From assembly GCF_009807005.1 (NCBI RefSeq), contig NZ_WUBR01000001.1, positions 992,001 to 1,056,000 of the forward strand: a DNA stretch of 64,000 nt. Direction: 5' to 3'. Both the position numbers and the translations under genes were made by a program. A model generated the notes under the pieces. The model ran no database searches and was not told the origin of the DNA. It saw nothing but the letters and a program-made list of their open reading frames with translations. This DNA is from Aurantiacibacter rhizosphaerae (GTDB taxonomy: Bacteria > Pseudomonadota > Alphaproteobacteria > Sphingomonadales > Sphingomonadaceae). Of the stretch, positions 31,317 through 39,329 are shown piece after piece. Position 1 is the first letter of the stretch. Every line of letters begins with the position of its first letter.

Positions 31317-33380
31317 TCAGAACCGCAACCTTGCGCCAAAGCTGACATTCAGCGGGGCGCCCGGCTGGATGTTGTTGTCGCCATGCGCGCTGGGAAAATA
31401 GTCCTCGTCGAACAGGTTCTCCACATTGGCCTGCAGAGTCAGCATATCGGTCGCCTCGAAAAACACGGCGGCATCCACGCGGGTGTAGGATGGCAGCACG
31501 ACGTTGTTGCTGAGCGATGCGTATTGCTCTGACAAATGCGTCAGTCCGGCGCCAAAGCCGATCCGGTCCGTCACGTCATAGCGGGCCCATGCGGTGATCT
31601 GGTGTTCGGGCACCTGCTGCAACCGCGTGCCGGATGTGGCCGATGTGGTGGTGGAGGTGATTTCCCCGTCGAGATAGGAATAGCCAAGGGAGAGGGAGAG
31701 GCCGTCCACTGGCTCTCCGATCAGGCCCAGCTCAAAGCCTTCTACTTCGCTTTCACCTGCCAGAATCACCAGGCCGGTGTTGGCAGGATCGGGCGCAGTG
31801 GTGTTGGATCGGGTGAGGCGGAAAACCGCCGCCGTCAGCAATAGGTCGCGGTGCGGTGCCCATTTCACGCCGGCTTCGATATTCTCGAAAACCTCCGGCT
31901 CCAGCGATGCGGACTGCTGGTTCAGCACGGTAAACTGGTTGCCGGATTGCGGCAGGAAGCTTTCGGCATAGCTGGCGTAGATCGACAGATTATCCATCGG
32001 TTTCAGGATCGCACCAAAGCGCGGGCTGACCCGATCATCCACGCGGGCCCCATCGAAATTGGCGATGATATCGGTGCTTTCCAGATCAAAGCGATCATAG
32101 CGCACGCCGGCCACCAGTTGCAGAATGCCGATATCCAGCTGTTCCTGCGCATAGAAGGATAGCGTGGTCAGCTCGCTGGCGCTGGCGCGTTGCGGCACCA
32201 GGGTAAAGCTGGGCACGGAAATCGTATCGTCCAGCGGCACGGTGACGCCGGTGTCCGCGCCGTTGTTGAACAATGCGCGGTTGCGGAAGGCATCGGTGTC
32301 CTGCGTTCCTGCCTCTGCACCCACCAGCAGAGTGTGGCTGAGCGATCCTGTGTCGAACTGCCCCACCAGGTTCACCTGCCCGATCAGGTTCTGGCGATCC
32401 GTGCCGCTTTCATATCCGCCGAGGTTGACGGTGGTGGCCGTTGCTCCGCCGCCCGGAACGATATTAGCATAGAACTTGTCGTAATCGGCGAACATCACGC
32501 TGGCGTTCACGCTCCACGCGCCGCTGATATCATGTTCAAGCCGGGTGCGGGCCACATGCACTTCCACATCGCTGGAATTGTAATCGGGATCGCCGAAGAA
32601 CGTCTCGTCATAGCCGCGCAGCGGGCCGCCGTTCAGCGACGGCAGGCCGCGGTCGACCACGCGCTTGTCATTGTCATAGGTGTAATAGGCGTACAGCCGT
32701 GTGTCCGGGCCGAGGTTGGCCGTGACGGTGGGGGAGAAGCCGATGAAACGGCCTTCATACACGTCGCGGTGGTTGTCGAACTCTTCATACGTCCCGGTGA
32801 GGCGGACGGCCACGCTTTCGCTGGCGGGCAGGTTGGCATCGCCAGTAAAAGCGAACGCGCCGAAGCTATCCACCTGTGCGCCCAGCGAATATTCGGGCGC
32901 GCCGAATTCTGCCACCTTGGACACGCGATTGATCGCGCCGCCGCCTGCGCCGCGCCCGAAGATCAGGGCGTTGGCACCTTTCAGCACTTCAACACGTTCC
33001 ACATTATACAGCGGGCGGTAATATTCGGCATCGTCGCGCAGGCCATCGATATAGAAATCCGCCGTGGTTTCCTGCCCACGAATGAACACCTCGTCACGGT
33101 GGCCTTCACCCGTTTCCAGGCTGACACCGGGGACGAAGCGCAGCGCATCGTTCAGGCTGGTGACGCCCTGGTCTTCCAGCTGGTCTGCCGTGATGACGGT
33201 GATGGCCTGGGGCACATCGATGATGGGGGTGGGGGTCTTTGTGCCGGTGCTGCCGTCTTCGTTCACATAGGTTTCCCGATCACCCGTAACCACGATATTG
33301 CCAGGCAGGTAATCACGCTGTGCCTCTGCCGCGGAATTGGCCATGGCGGTGGTGGGAGCAAGTGTGGCGGCGCCTGCCAA
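31317..33380 (-). CDS. TonB-dependent siderophore receptor
   Basis: A 687-residue outer-membrane receptor. The plug domain contains IIDVPQAITVITADQLEDQG, VFIRGQETTADFYIDGLRDD and VERVEVLKGANALIFGRG, the pattern of ferric-siderophore (FhuE/Fiu-like) receptors. A 22-strand barrel ends with an aromatic F (GARLRF). A Fur box lies upstream. The start is awkward: a TTG at 33380 leaves a truncated signal peptide, while the full hydrophobic signal would begin at ATC codons at 33408-33413 behind GAGGG. The siderophore is not identifiable. Confidence 0.9.
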   Translation of the reverse strand: MAGAATLAPTTAMANSAAEAQRDYLPGNIVVTGDRETYVNEDGSTGTKTPTPIIDVPQAITVITADQLEDQGVTSLNDALRFVPGVSLETGEGHRDEVFIRGQETTADFYIDGLRDDAEYYRPLYNVERVEVLKGANALIFGRGAGGGAINRVSKVAEFGAPEYSLGAQVDSFGAFAFTGDANLPASESVAVRLTGTYEEFDNHRDVYEGRFIGFSPTVTANLGPDTRLYAYYTYDNDKRVVDRGLPSLNGGPLRGYDETFFGDPDYNSSDVEVHVARTRLEHDISGAWSVNASVMFADYDKFYANIVPGGGATATTVNLGGYESGTDRQNLIGQVNLVGQFDTGSLSHTLLVGAEAGTQDTDAFRNRALFNNGADTGVTVPLDDTISVPSFTLVPQRASASELTTLSFYAQEQLDIGILQLVAGVRYDRFDLESTDIIANFDGARVDDRVSPRFGAILKPMDNLSIYASYAESFLPQSGNQFTVLNQQSASLEPEVFENIEAGVKWAPHRDLLLTAAVFRLTRSNTTAPDPANTGLVILAGESEVEGFELGLIGEPVDGLSLSLGYSYLDGEITSTTTSATSGTRLQQVPEHQITAWARYDVTDRIGFGAGLTHLSEQYASLSNNVVLPSYTRVDAAVFFEATDMLTLQANVENLFDEDYFPSAHGDNNIQPGAPLNVSFGARLRF

Positions 33381-33462
33381 CAGGGCCAGGCGGATGGCTG
33401 CGGTACGGATGATGAATTCCCTCAGAACGTCTATTGCGATTGATTTGCAAAAGCGCCTCTAT

Positions 33463-33477
33463 TGAGAATGATTATCA
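33463..33477. promoter_or_regulatory. Fur box
   Basis: TGAGAATGATTATCA matches the 7-1-7 Fur consensus TGATAATNATTATCA at all but one defined position. It lies between the siderophore receptor gene (minus strand) and the ArsC-like gene (plus strand), so both could be iron-repressed. Confidence 0.8.
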
Positions 33478-33557
33478 CTGGCAACACCAAATCTGCCATT
33501 TGCGCGAAAATTTTCCCGCGCTAGGGCGGCGGGGCATTTTCAATCGAGGACGATCAT

Positions 33558-33902
33558 ATGAAAGCGACCATCTGGCACAATCCGAGATGCAGCAAATCCC
33601 GCAGCACGCTGGCGATTCTGGAGAACCGCGAAGGCGTGGAGGTGGACGTGGTGGAATATCTGAAAAACCCGCCAAGCCGCGACAAGCTGGCCCAGCTTTA
33701 CAAGGATGCGGGCATGTCACCTGCGCAAGGACTACGCCTGGGTGGAACTGACGCGAAGGAACGCGGCCTGCCCGAAGCCGATGCAGACACCGTGCTGGAT
33801 GCGATGGCCGCCGATCCCAAGCTTATCGAACGTCCGCTGGTGGAAACGCCCAAGGGCGTGCGCCTGTGCCGTCCACCCGAAAAGGTGGAAGAAATCCTCT
33901 GA
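33558..33902 (+). CDS. ArsC-family arsenate reductase-like protein
   Basis: A 114-residue thioredoxin-fold protein of the glutaredoxin-linked ArsC/YffB family. It has the active-site Cys in WHNPRCSKSR (residue 11) and the family arginine region in ERPLVETPKGVRLCRPPEKV. The family reduces arsenate using glutathione and glutaredoxin; relatives such as YffB lack arsenate activity. No arsB, acr3 or arsR is nearby, and its position beside a Fur box argues against a dedicated arsenic role. It starts at the ATG at 33558. Confidence 0.82.
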   Translation: MKATIWHNPRCSKSRSTLAILENREGVEVDVVEYLKNPPSRDKLAQLYKDAGMSPAQGLRLGGTDAKERGLPEADADTVLDAMAADPKLIERPLVETPKGVRLCRPPEKVEEIL

Positions 33903-33938
33903 CGGGCACGCCCGGCGCGCGCCCGTCACTTCGCCCTA

Positions 33939-34775
33939 TTATTCGAAGGTTTCGCGTGCGCGGGCGGTGCTTCCACCGCTCAGCTGGCGATGCACGGCGG
34001 CAAGAACGGCCAGCATGATGGTGGTGTAGACCATGCTGATCAGGCCGCCGCCGATTGCCGTCACCAACAGGCCGATGGTTTCCCCCAGCACGGCGAACAG
34101 CGCAAATATCAATCCGGCCACCAGGGACAGCACCACCACCGCCACGATCAACAGCACGTAAAGCGCGAACAGCCGCAGGGAATTGCCCTTCGTCAGCCGC
34201 CATGACCGGGTCAGCGCATTGATCGGGTTCATGATGCCTTCGATGGCAATCACGGGAGAAGTCAGCGACAGCTTCACCCAGATGTACACCATCAGCGCGA
34301 TGCCGACGAAAACCATGATCACGGCCAGCGCCGCGTTGATGGCCGCGCCCAGCGCGATCAGCAGGATGGATGGCACCACCATGGCAAGGCCAAGCAGGAT
34401 TTGCGCGATGATATAGGGGATCAGCGCCTTGCCGCCGAAGGTCAGCGCCTCCCCCACGGTGGGGCGCGACTTGTCTGTCAACAATGCCAGCAGGCCCAGC
34501 ATGCCGACGGCCTGCACCAGCGTGATGATCAGGTATATCCACCAGCTGCCGGCGAAATGATCCGCGAACAGGGCCATGACTTCCTGCGGATCGGGCTGAT
34601 CGCCCAGGGCCTGCATCTGCATCACGAACGCATCTTGCGACGGCAGCACCAGAGCCGAGATGACATTGGGCAGGAAGAAGAACACGGCAGCCACGATCAG
34701 CACGACATCGCGATTGGCGGAAAGCAGCGAAGTCGCCTCGTTCCACGCGCGCTCAAGATCCAGTTTTTCGCCCAT
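33939..34775 (-). CDS. Multi-span membrane protein, glycerophosphodiesterase-membrane-domain-like
   Basis: A 278-residue protein with about six hydrophobic spans (25-45, 75-98, 120-140, 145-168, 200-228, 235-265) and a short amphipathic N-terminus, MGEKLDLERAWNEA. The SWRLTKGNSLRLFALYVLL segment resembles the membrane domain found in glycerophosphoryl diester phosphodiesterases and related integral proteins. There is no catalytic domain. Function unknown; it lies alone between the ArsC-like gene (convergent) and lipB (divergent). Confidence 0.6.
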   Translation of the reverse strand: MGEKLDLERAWNEATSLLSANRDVVLIVAAVFFFLPNVISALVLPSQDAFVMQMQALGDQPDPQEVMALFADHFAGSWWIYLIITLVQAVGMLGLLALLTDKSRPTVGEALTFGGKALIPYIIAQILLGLAMVVPSILLIALGAAINAALAVIMVFVGIALMVYIWVKLSLTSPVIAIEGIMNPINALTRSWRLTKGNSLRLFALYVLLIVAVVVLSLVAGLIFALFAVLGETIGLLVTAIGGGLISMVYTTIMLAVLAAVHRQLSGGSTARARETFE

Positions 34776-34842
34776 ACCACCCTCGTTTCATGAATTGCCC
34801 ACTTGATAAGCGCCTTCACACCCGCCACGCAATCGCCAAACC

Positions 34843-35529
34843 ATGACCGACGCACACCTTTCTGATTTTGCCACGCCCGATGCGGGCATCGAATGGCGCC
34901 GATCCACGGGGCAGGTGCCCTATCGGGATGCATTGGCGCAGCAGCAGGCGCGCAGCGATGCCCTGATCGCCGGCGAAGGGCAGGAACTGGTGTGGATGCT
35001 GGAACATCCGCCCGTCTACACGGCCGGCACCAGCGCCGATGGCAGCGAGCTTGTGGATGCGCGTTTCGATGTTGTCGAGACAGGCAGAGGCGGGCGCTAC
35101 ACCTATCACGGCCCCGGCCAACGCGTGACCTACGTGTTGCTGGACCTGAAGAACCGTGCGCGCGATGTGCGCCAGTTCGTCCATGCGATGGAAGGCTGGG
35201 TAATTGCCACGCTGGCCGATTTCGATGTGCAGGCTTTCGCCGTGCCGGAACGAGTGGGCATCTGGACGCATGACCTGACCGGCGCAGAGGCGAAGATCGG
35301 CGCCATCGGCGTGCGCGTGCGGCGTTGGGTCACGATGCACGGATTTGCGGTGAACCTGTCGCCGGATCTATCCCATTTCGGCGGCATCGTGCCCTGCGGC
35401 ATCGCCGAATATGGCGTTACCAGCATGGCGGCCCTTGGAAAGACAGTTGCGCCCGATGAATGGGATGAGGCATTGCTGGCCCGCGCCGGGAATTTCCTCG
35501 AGGCTATTTCGATTCCGGAGAATTCATAG
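34843..35529 (+). CDS. lipB: Octanoyltransferase LipB
   Basis: A 228-residue enzyme that moves octanoate from acyl carrier protein to lipoyl domains, the first step of lipoate assembly. The family motif [13 protein letters not shown], the catalytic Lys in AKIGAIGV and the catalytic Cys in IVPCGI are all visible. The first 20 residues form a short extra N-terminus. The start is the ATG at 34843. lipA is not in the window. A small lipoprotein gene follows four bases after its stop. Confidence 0.96.
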   Translation: MTDAHLSDFATPDAGIEWRRSTGQVPYRDALAQQQARSDALIAGEGQELVWMLEHPPVYTAGTSADGSELVDARFDVVETGRGGRYTYHGPGQRVTYVLLDLKNRARDVRQFVHAMEGWVIATLADFDVQAFAVPERVGIWTHDLTGAEAKIGAIGVRVRRWVTMHGFAVNLSPDLSHFGGIVPCGIAEYGVTSMAALGKTVAPDEWDEALLARAGNFLEAISIPENS

Positions 35530-35532
35530 ATC

Positions 35533-35793
35533 ATGTCACTGCGTTCAACTCTCGCCATCGCTGCCCCCCTGCTGCTGGCGCTGTCCGCTTGCGGGGATGA
35601 CACGGAAGTCGCCGTTGACGATGACGGGAGAGAGGCATCTGGCGAGGTGCTGGACGGCACGATCAGCGATGAAATGATCCCGCTGGACGAGATGCGATCG
35701 CAGGCCCCGCTGGCCGAAGCTGCAGACGGCGAAGAAAACGGCGAAGGTGGCGGCGAAGGCAGCGGCGAGACCGATAACGCCGAAGCCGATTAG
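35533..35793 (+). CDS. Small acidic lipoprotein
   Basis: An 86-residue predicted outer- or inner-membrane lipoprotein. A signal peptide (MSLRSTLAIAAPLLLALSAC) ends in the lipobox LSAC, with the lipidated Cys at 20. The mature part is strongly acidic and ends in a Gly/Glu-rich low-complexity tail (GEENGEGGGEGSGETD). It follows lipB by four bases and precedes the EamA gene by 19 bases. No family was recognised. The lipobox and operon position support a real gene. Confidence 0.7.
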   Translation: MSLRSTLAIAAPLLLALSACGDDTEVAVDDDGREASGEVLDGTISDEMIPLDEMRSQAPLAEAADGEENGEGGGEGSGETDNAEAD

Positions 35794-35812
35794 GCGCCGC
35801 GGCGCCGGGCAT

Positions 35813-36736
35813 ATGACAACGGCGGCAGAACCAGTTCTCTCCAGAGTGATGGGCACAAGGCTGATGGGCCTTGCGGCCCTGCTGCTGGGCAATATCGCGC
35901 TGGCCTGCGGCCCGTGGCTGGTGCGCCTGGCCGATACCGGGCCGGTTAGCGCGGGCTTCTGGCGCGTGGCGCTGGCGTTGCCTTTCCTCTTTTTACTGGC
36001 CGCACTTCGCAAGGAGCGGATCGGCGGCATCCCGCGCAGGGCCGTGCTGCTGGTGCTGGCAGGCGGGGTGTTCTTCGGCCTTGATGTTGCCGCATGGCAT
36101 GTCGGCATCGGCGATACCCGCCTCGCCAATGCGGTGCTGTTCGGCAATTCCGGCAGTGTGATCCTGATGGTGTGGGGCTTCATCCTGCTGCGCCGCCTGC
36201 CACGGGGTCGCGAATGGCCCGCCATCATCGCGGCATTGGCAGGGGCAAGCATCCTGCTGGGCCGTTCGATGGAGCTTTCTCCGGCCAATCTCATCGGCGA
36301 CCTGTTCTGTCTGCTGGCGGGCGTGCTTTACGCCGGATACCTGCTGTTATTACAGGATGCGCGGAAGGGTTTCGGCAGCTGGAGCGTGCTGGCCCTCTCC
36401 AGCAGCGCCAGCGCGGCGGTGCTGTTGTTGATGGCGATGGCACTCAAAGAACCGTTCTGGCCTACCGACTGGACCCCGGTGCTGGTGCTGGCCCTGTCCA
36501 GCCAGCTGATCGGGCAGGGTCTGCTGGTTTATTCGCTGCGCCTGTTTTCGCCGCTGGTGATCGGCATTGCCCTGCTGACGCAGCCTGCCGTGGGCGCATT
36601 GGTGGGGTGGATCGTGTTTGGGGAATGGCTGGTGATGCTGGATGTGGTGGGCATCGTGCTGGTGGGCAGCGCGCTGGTGCTGGCACGGGTGACCATGCCG
36701 AAGGAGCCGCCGCGCCCGCGCGTCAATCCTGTGTGA
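35813..36736 (+). CDS. EamA/DMT-family transporter
   Basis: A 307-residue drug/metabolite transporter with ten hydrophobic spans arranged as two EamA repeats (about 15-145 and 160-295). RLADTGPVSAGFWRVALALP is the typical first-repeat segment, and GWIVFGEWLVMLDVVGIVLV the end of the second. Members export amino acids, metabolites or drugs; the substrate cannot be read. I chose the ATG at 35813 since the upstream in-frame start lies inside the lipoprotein gene. The 3' end overlaps the convergent DUF2254 gene by 14 bases. Confidence 0.88.
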   Translation: MTTAAEPVLSRVMGTRLMGLAALLLGNIALACGPWLVRLADTGPVSAGFWRVALALPFLFLLAALRKERIGGIPRRAVLLVLAGGVFFGLDVAAWHVGIGDTRLANAVLFGNSGSVILMVWGFILLRRLPRGREWPAIIAALAGASILLGRSMELSPANLIGDLFCLLAGVLYAGYLLLLQDARKGFGSWSVLALSSSASAAVLLLMAMALKEPFWPTDWTPVLVLALSSQLIGQGLLVYSLRLFSPLVIGIALLTQPAVGALVGWIVFGEWLVMLDVVGIVLVGSALVLARVTMPKEPPRPRVNPV

Positions 36737-38063
36737 AGCGCACCTGCTTGAAATCGGTCATCAGCAGGTCGAACTTCTCTTCAACCTCGGCAAGGTCCGG
36801 CCCCGTCAGCGACAACCGCGCCTGTTCGCGCAGCAGGCTCGCCTCGCCCAGCAGCAGCTCGCGCCGTTCCGTCGAATCCAGCGTAACCGCGACGTCGCGC
36901 AAGGTGGAGAGCATGATTTTCGAGGCGATGGGACTGGTCGCCACCGCGCTGCGGATCGCGCCAAAGCCGCGGTGCACATAGTGGCGGAAATCGTCGGGCA
37001 GGGGATGGACGGGGCATTCCTCGCTATCATTGCCGCAAATATCCTTCACCAGCCGCCGCTGCCCCAGCTCCGTGGTGGCCGCGCCCAGCCAGTGCAGCGA
37101 GGTGACGGCGGTGAACGGGTCGTTGATGCCGGGCGACAATGCCCGCAGGCCGATCTCCACCAGCTCGTCTATCAGGAATTGCGGGTCCTGCTCCGGTGTA
37201 CGGGCAAAGCCGAGGGTGAAACAGGCGCGCAGGTCGTCACGGCAGCCATCGGTGCATTCGCCGCCGGAAACCTCCAGCAACGGTAGGCCGGAATGCACGA
37301 AATCGCCGGTGCGAACCGTGAGCGTGACATGGCAATCATGCTTGTTCGCAACCTCCTCCAGATCGGAAAAGTCGATAAGCTGCACGTAACCCGGTTTTTT
37401 CGCCAGCAGCGGCTTGCCGCGTCGCCGGTCATCGGGCCCGTCGTCATTGCCAAGTTCGGGATAGGTCTTCCTGATCGCGCCCATCAGGCGGCTGCCGATT
37501 CCCTCGATCACCTTGTTGATACGAATGCCGGAAGGCACGTGGTTGAGGAAATAGACCAGCACCGCGACCGAGATCACCATCAGCACAAAGGCGATCAGCA
37601 GTGAAAGCTGCGGCACGAAGCCGGGAAGGGCGGTGGCAGCAGCGTCTGCCGCATCGGCGGGCTGCTCATCCTCCGCCCGTACGCTGCGCAGCACGGTGAG
37701 GGAGAACACGAAGGTGCCGATGAAAGTGGCGAGGCTGAACTGGTTGCCCTTGTCTTCCATGAAATTGGTCAGCAACCGCGGGCCATAGGTGCCGCTGGCA
37801 TAGCTGACCGCCACGATCGTGATGGAAAACACGGTGGATGCCACCGCGATCATGCTGCCGGCGATCACCTGCAGCATGGTGGATGCACCATTGGGCCGCG
37901 CAGGCGCCAGCCAGGTGACATCGTTCAGCCACTCTGCCCAGCCCGTGCGGTCTGCATAGATGCAGGCCAGGGCGAGAACGAGCGCCAGAAATGCGAACAG
38001 CGCCGGATAGAACCAGTAGTTCGCGTTAAGCCGGCGCCACGCCCACAGGATTTCTGCTTTCAT
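36723..38063 (-). CDS. DUF2254 membrane protein
   Basis: A 446-residue inner-membrane protein. It starts with AWRRLNANYWFYPALFAFLA, has four hydrophobic spans (about 17-37, 63-90, 108-128, 150-175) and then a large soluble C-terminal part containing ALSPGINDPFTAVTSLHWLG, a recognisable DUF2254 segment. The function of the family is unknown. It has its own start at 38063 and ends within the convergent EamA gene. Nadjacent nadA (48 bases upstream, same strand) may be co-transcribed. Confidence 0.85.
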   Translation of the reverse strand: MKAEILWAWRRLNANYWFYPALFAFLALVLALACIYADRTGWAEWLNDVTWLAPARPNGASTMLQVIAGSMIAVASTVFSITIVAVSYASGTYGPRLLTNFMEDKGNQFSLATFIGTFVFSLTVLRSVRAEDEQPADAADAAATALPGFVPQLSLLIAFVLMVISVAVLVYFLNHVPSGIRINKVIEGIGSRLMGAIRKTYPELGNDDGPDDRRRGKPLLAKKPGYVQLIDFSDLEEVANKHDCHVTLTVRTGDFVHSGLPLLEVSGGECTDGCRDDLRACFTLGFARTPEQDPQFLIDELVEIGLRALSPGINDPFTAVTSLHWLGAATTELGQRRLVKDICGNDSEECPVHPLPDDFRHYVHRGFGAIRSAVATSPIASKIMLSTLRDVAVTLDSTERRELLLGEASLLREQARLSLTGPDLAEVEEKFDLLMTDFKQVRFTQD

Positions 38064-38111
38064 GATCGATCTAACGCGCGAAGGGCGCGGCGGTTGCCGC
38101 GCCGCATGACA

Positions 38112-39104
38112 TCACGCGTTCGGATCGCCCAGATCGCCCTTGCCGATCGTGCCGCTCGCCATCTCCAGCATCTTGTCGAGGCTGGCCTTGGCCTTCAGGC
38201 GCATGCTCTCCTCGATCTCGATACGCGGTTCCAGATCGCGCAGGCACAGATAGAGCTTCTCCATCGTGTTGAGCGCCATGTAGGGGCAGATGTTGCAGTT
38301 GCAGTTGCCGTCCGCACCCGGTGCGCCCAGGAAGGTTTTCTCCGGCAGTGCCTTTTCCATCTGGTGGATGATGTGCGGCTCTGTCGCAACGATCAGCGTG
38401 TCACCGGGGAAGGTCTTGGCATATTGCAGGATGGAACTGGTGGAGCCGACGTGATCGGCATGATCGATGATGGCGGGCGGGCATTCGGGATGCGCCACGA
38501 TGGGGGCGCCGGGATGCTCTGCCTTCAGTTTCAGCAGTTCCTTCTCGCTGAAAGCTTCGTGCACAATGCACACACCGGGCCACAGCAGCATATCGCGGTT
38601 AAACTTGCGGTTCAGATATCCGCCAAGGTGACGGTCCGGCCCGAAGATGATGGGCTGGTCTTCCGGGATCTGCTGCAGGATCGTTTCCGCGCTGGAACTG
38701 GTGACAATCACGTCCGACAGGGCTTTCACCTCGGTCGAGCAATTGATGTAGGTGAGCGCGATGTGATCGGGGTGCTTTTCCCGGAAGGCGCGGAATTTGT
38801 CCGGCGGGCAGCTGTCTTCCAGCGAACAGCCGGCTTCCATATCGGGCAGCACCACGATCTTTTCAGGCGAGAGGATCTTCGCCGTATCGGCCATGAACTT
38901 CACGCCGCAAAATGCGATGACATCGGCATCGGTTTCCGCTGCCTTCTTTGACAGTTCCAGCGAATCGCCCACGAAATCAGCCAGATCCTGCAATTCGGGC
39001 TTCTGGTAATAATGGGCAAGGATCACGGCGTTACGCTCCTTGCGCAAGCGGTCGATCTCTTCGCGCAGGTCAACGCCTGCCGGAATTGCTGTCTGGTCTG
39101 TCAT
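38112..39104 (-). CDS. nadA: Quinolinate synthase NadA
   Basis: A 330-residue 4Fe-4S enzyme that condenses iminoaspartate with dihydroxyacetone phosphate to quinolinate in de novo NAD synthesis. Recognisable segments are AVILAHYYQKPELQDLADFV, FCGVKFMADTAKILSP, PDMEAGCSLEDSCPPD and CNCNICPYMALNTMEKLYL; the cluster Cys ligands lie in these. It starts at the ATG at 39104. nadB and nadC, its usual partners, are not within the window. Confidence 0.96.
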   Translation of the reverse strand: MTDQTAIPAGVDLREEIDRLRKERNAVILAHYYQKPELQDLADFVGDSLELSKKAAETDADVIAFCGVKFMADTAKILSPEKIVVLPDMEAGCSLEDSCPPDKFRAFREKHPDHIALTYINCSTEVKALSDVIVTSSSAETILQQIPEDQPIIFGPDRHLGGYLNRKFNRDMLLWPGVCIVHEAFSEKELLKLKAEHPGAPIVAHPECPPAIIDHADHVGSTSSILQYAKTFPGDTLIVATEPHIIHQMEKALPEKTFLGAPGADGNCNCNICPYMALNTMEKLYLCLRDLEPRIEIEESMRLKAKASLDKMLEMASGTIGKGDLGDPNA

Positions 39105-39197
39105 GTTGTCTGGCCCGTCCTCGGTTGCGTCGGCTAGGTTTGGCGGCGCTTATATAAACAATGCGCGATTTTGCGAGAGTGTTCCGCCCCAAAACGG

Positions 39198-39210
39198 TTG
39201 CACGATGCAA
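39198..39210. promoter_or_regulatory. Perfect palindrome TTGCA-cga-TGCAA between nadA and the BCCT gene
   Basis: A 5-3-5 exact inverted repeat midway in the 224-base divergent region. It could be an operator for nadA, the BCCT gene or both; no regulator gene is adjacent. Confidence 0.35.
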
Positions 39211-39236
39211 TGTTTGCAATACCGGACCAAGAGGCT

Positions 39237-39329
39237 ATGTTCCGTGCCCTACCCAAAATCGGCAGAATGAAGGCGCGCATCATGCGTGCCGCTTGTAACG
39301 TTGCGGGTAAGGCAGGAGAGTATTCGTAG
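39237..39329 (+). CDS. Possible 30-codon leader ORF coupled to the BCCT gene
   Basis: ATG at 39237 opens a 30-codon frame rich in basic residues (MFRALPKIGRMKARIMRAAC at the start). It ends with TAG, whose last base is the first base of the BCCT GTG start (TAGTG). GAGG precedes the ATG closely. The arrangement would permit translational coupling, but chance is possible. No known leader peptide was recognised. Confidence 0.3.
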   Translation: MFRALPKIGRMKARIMRAACNVAGKAGEYS

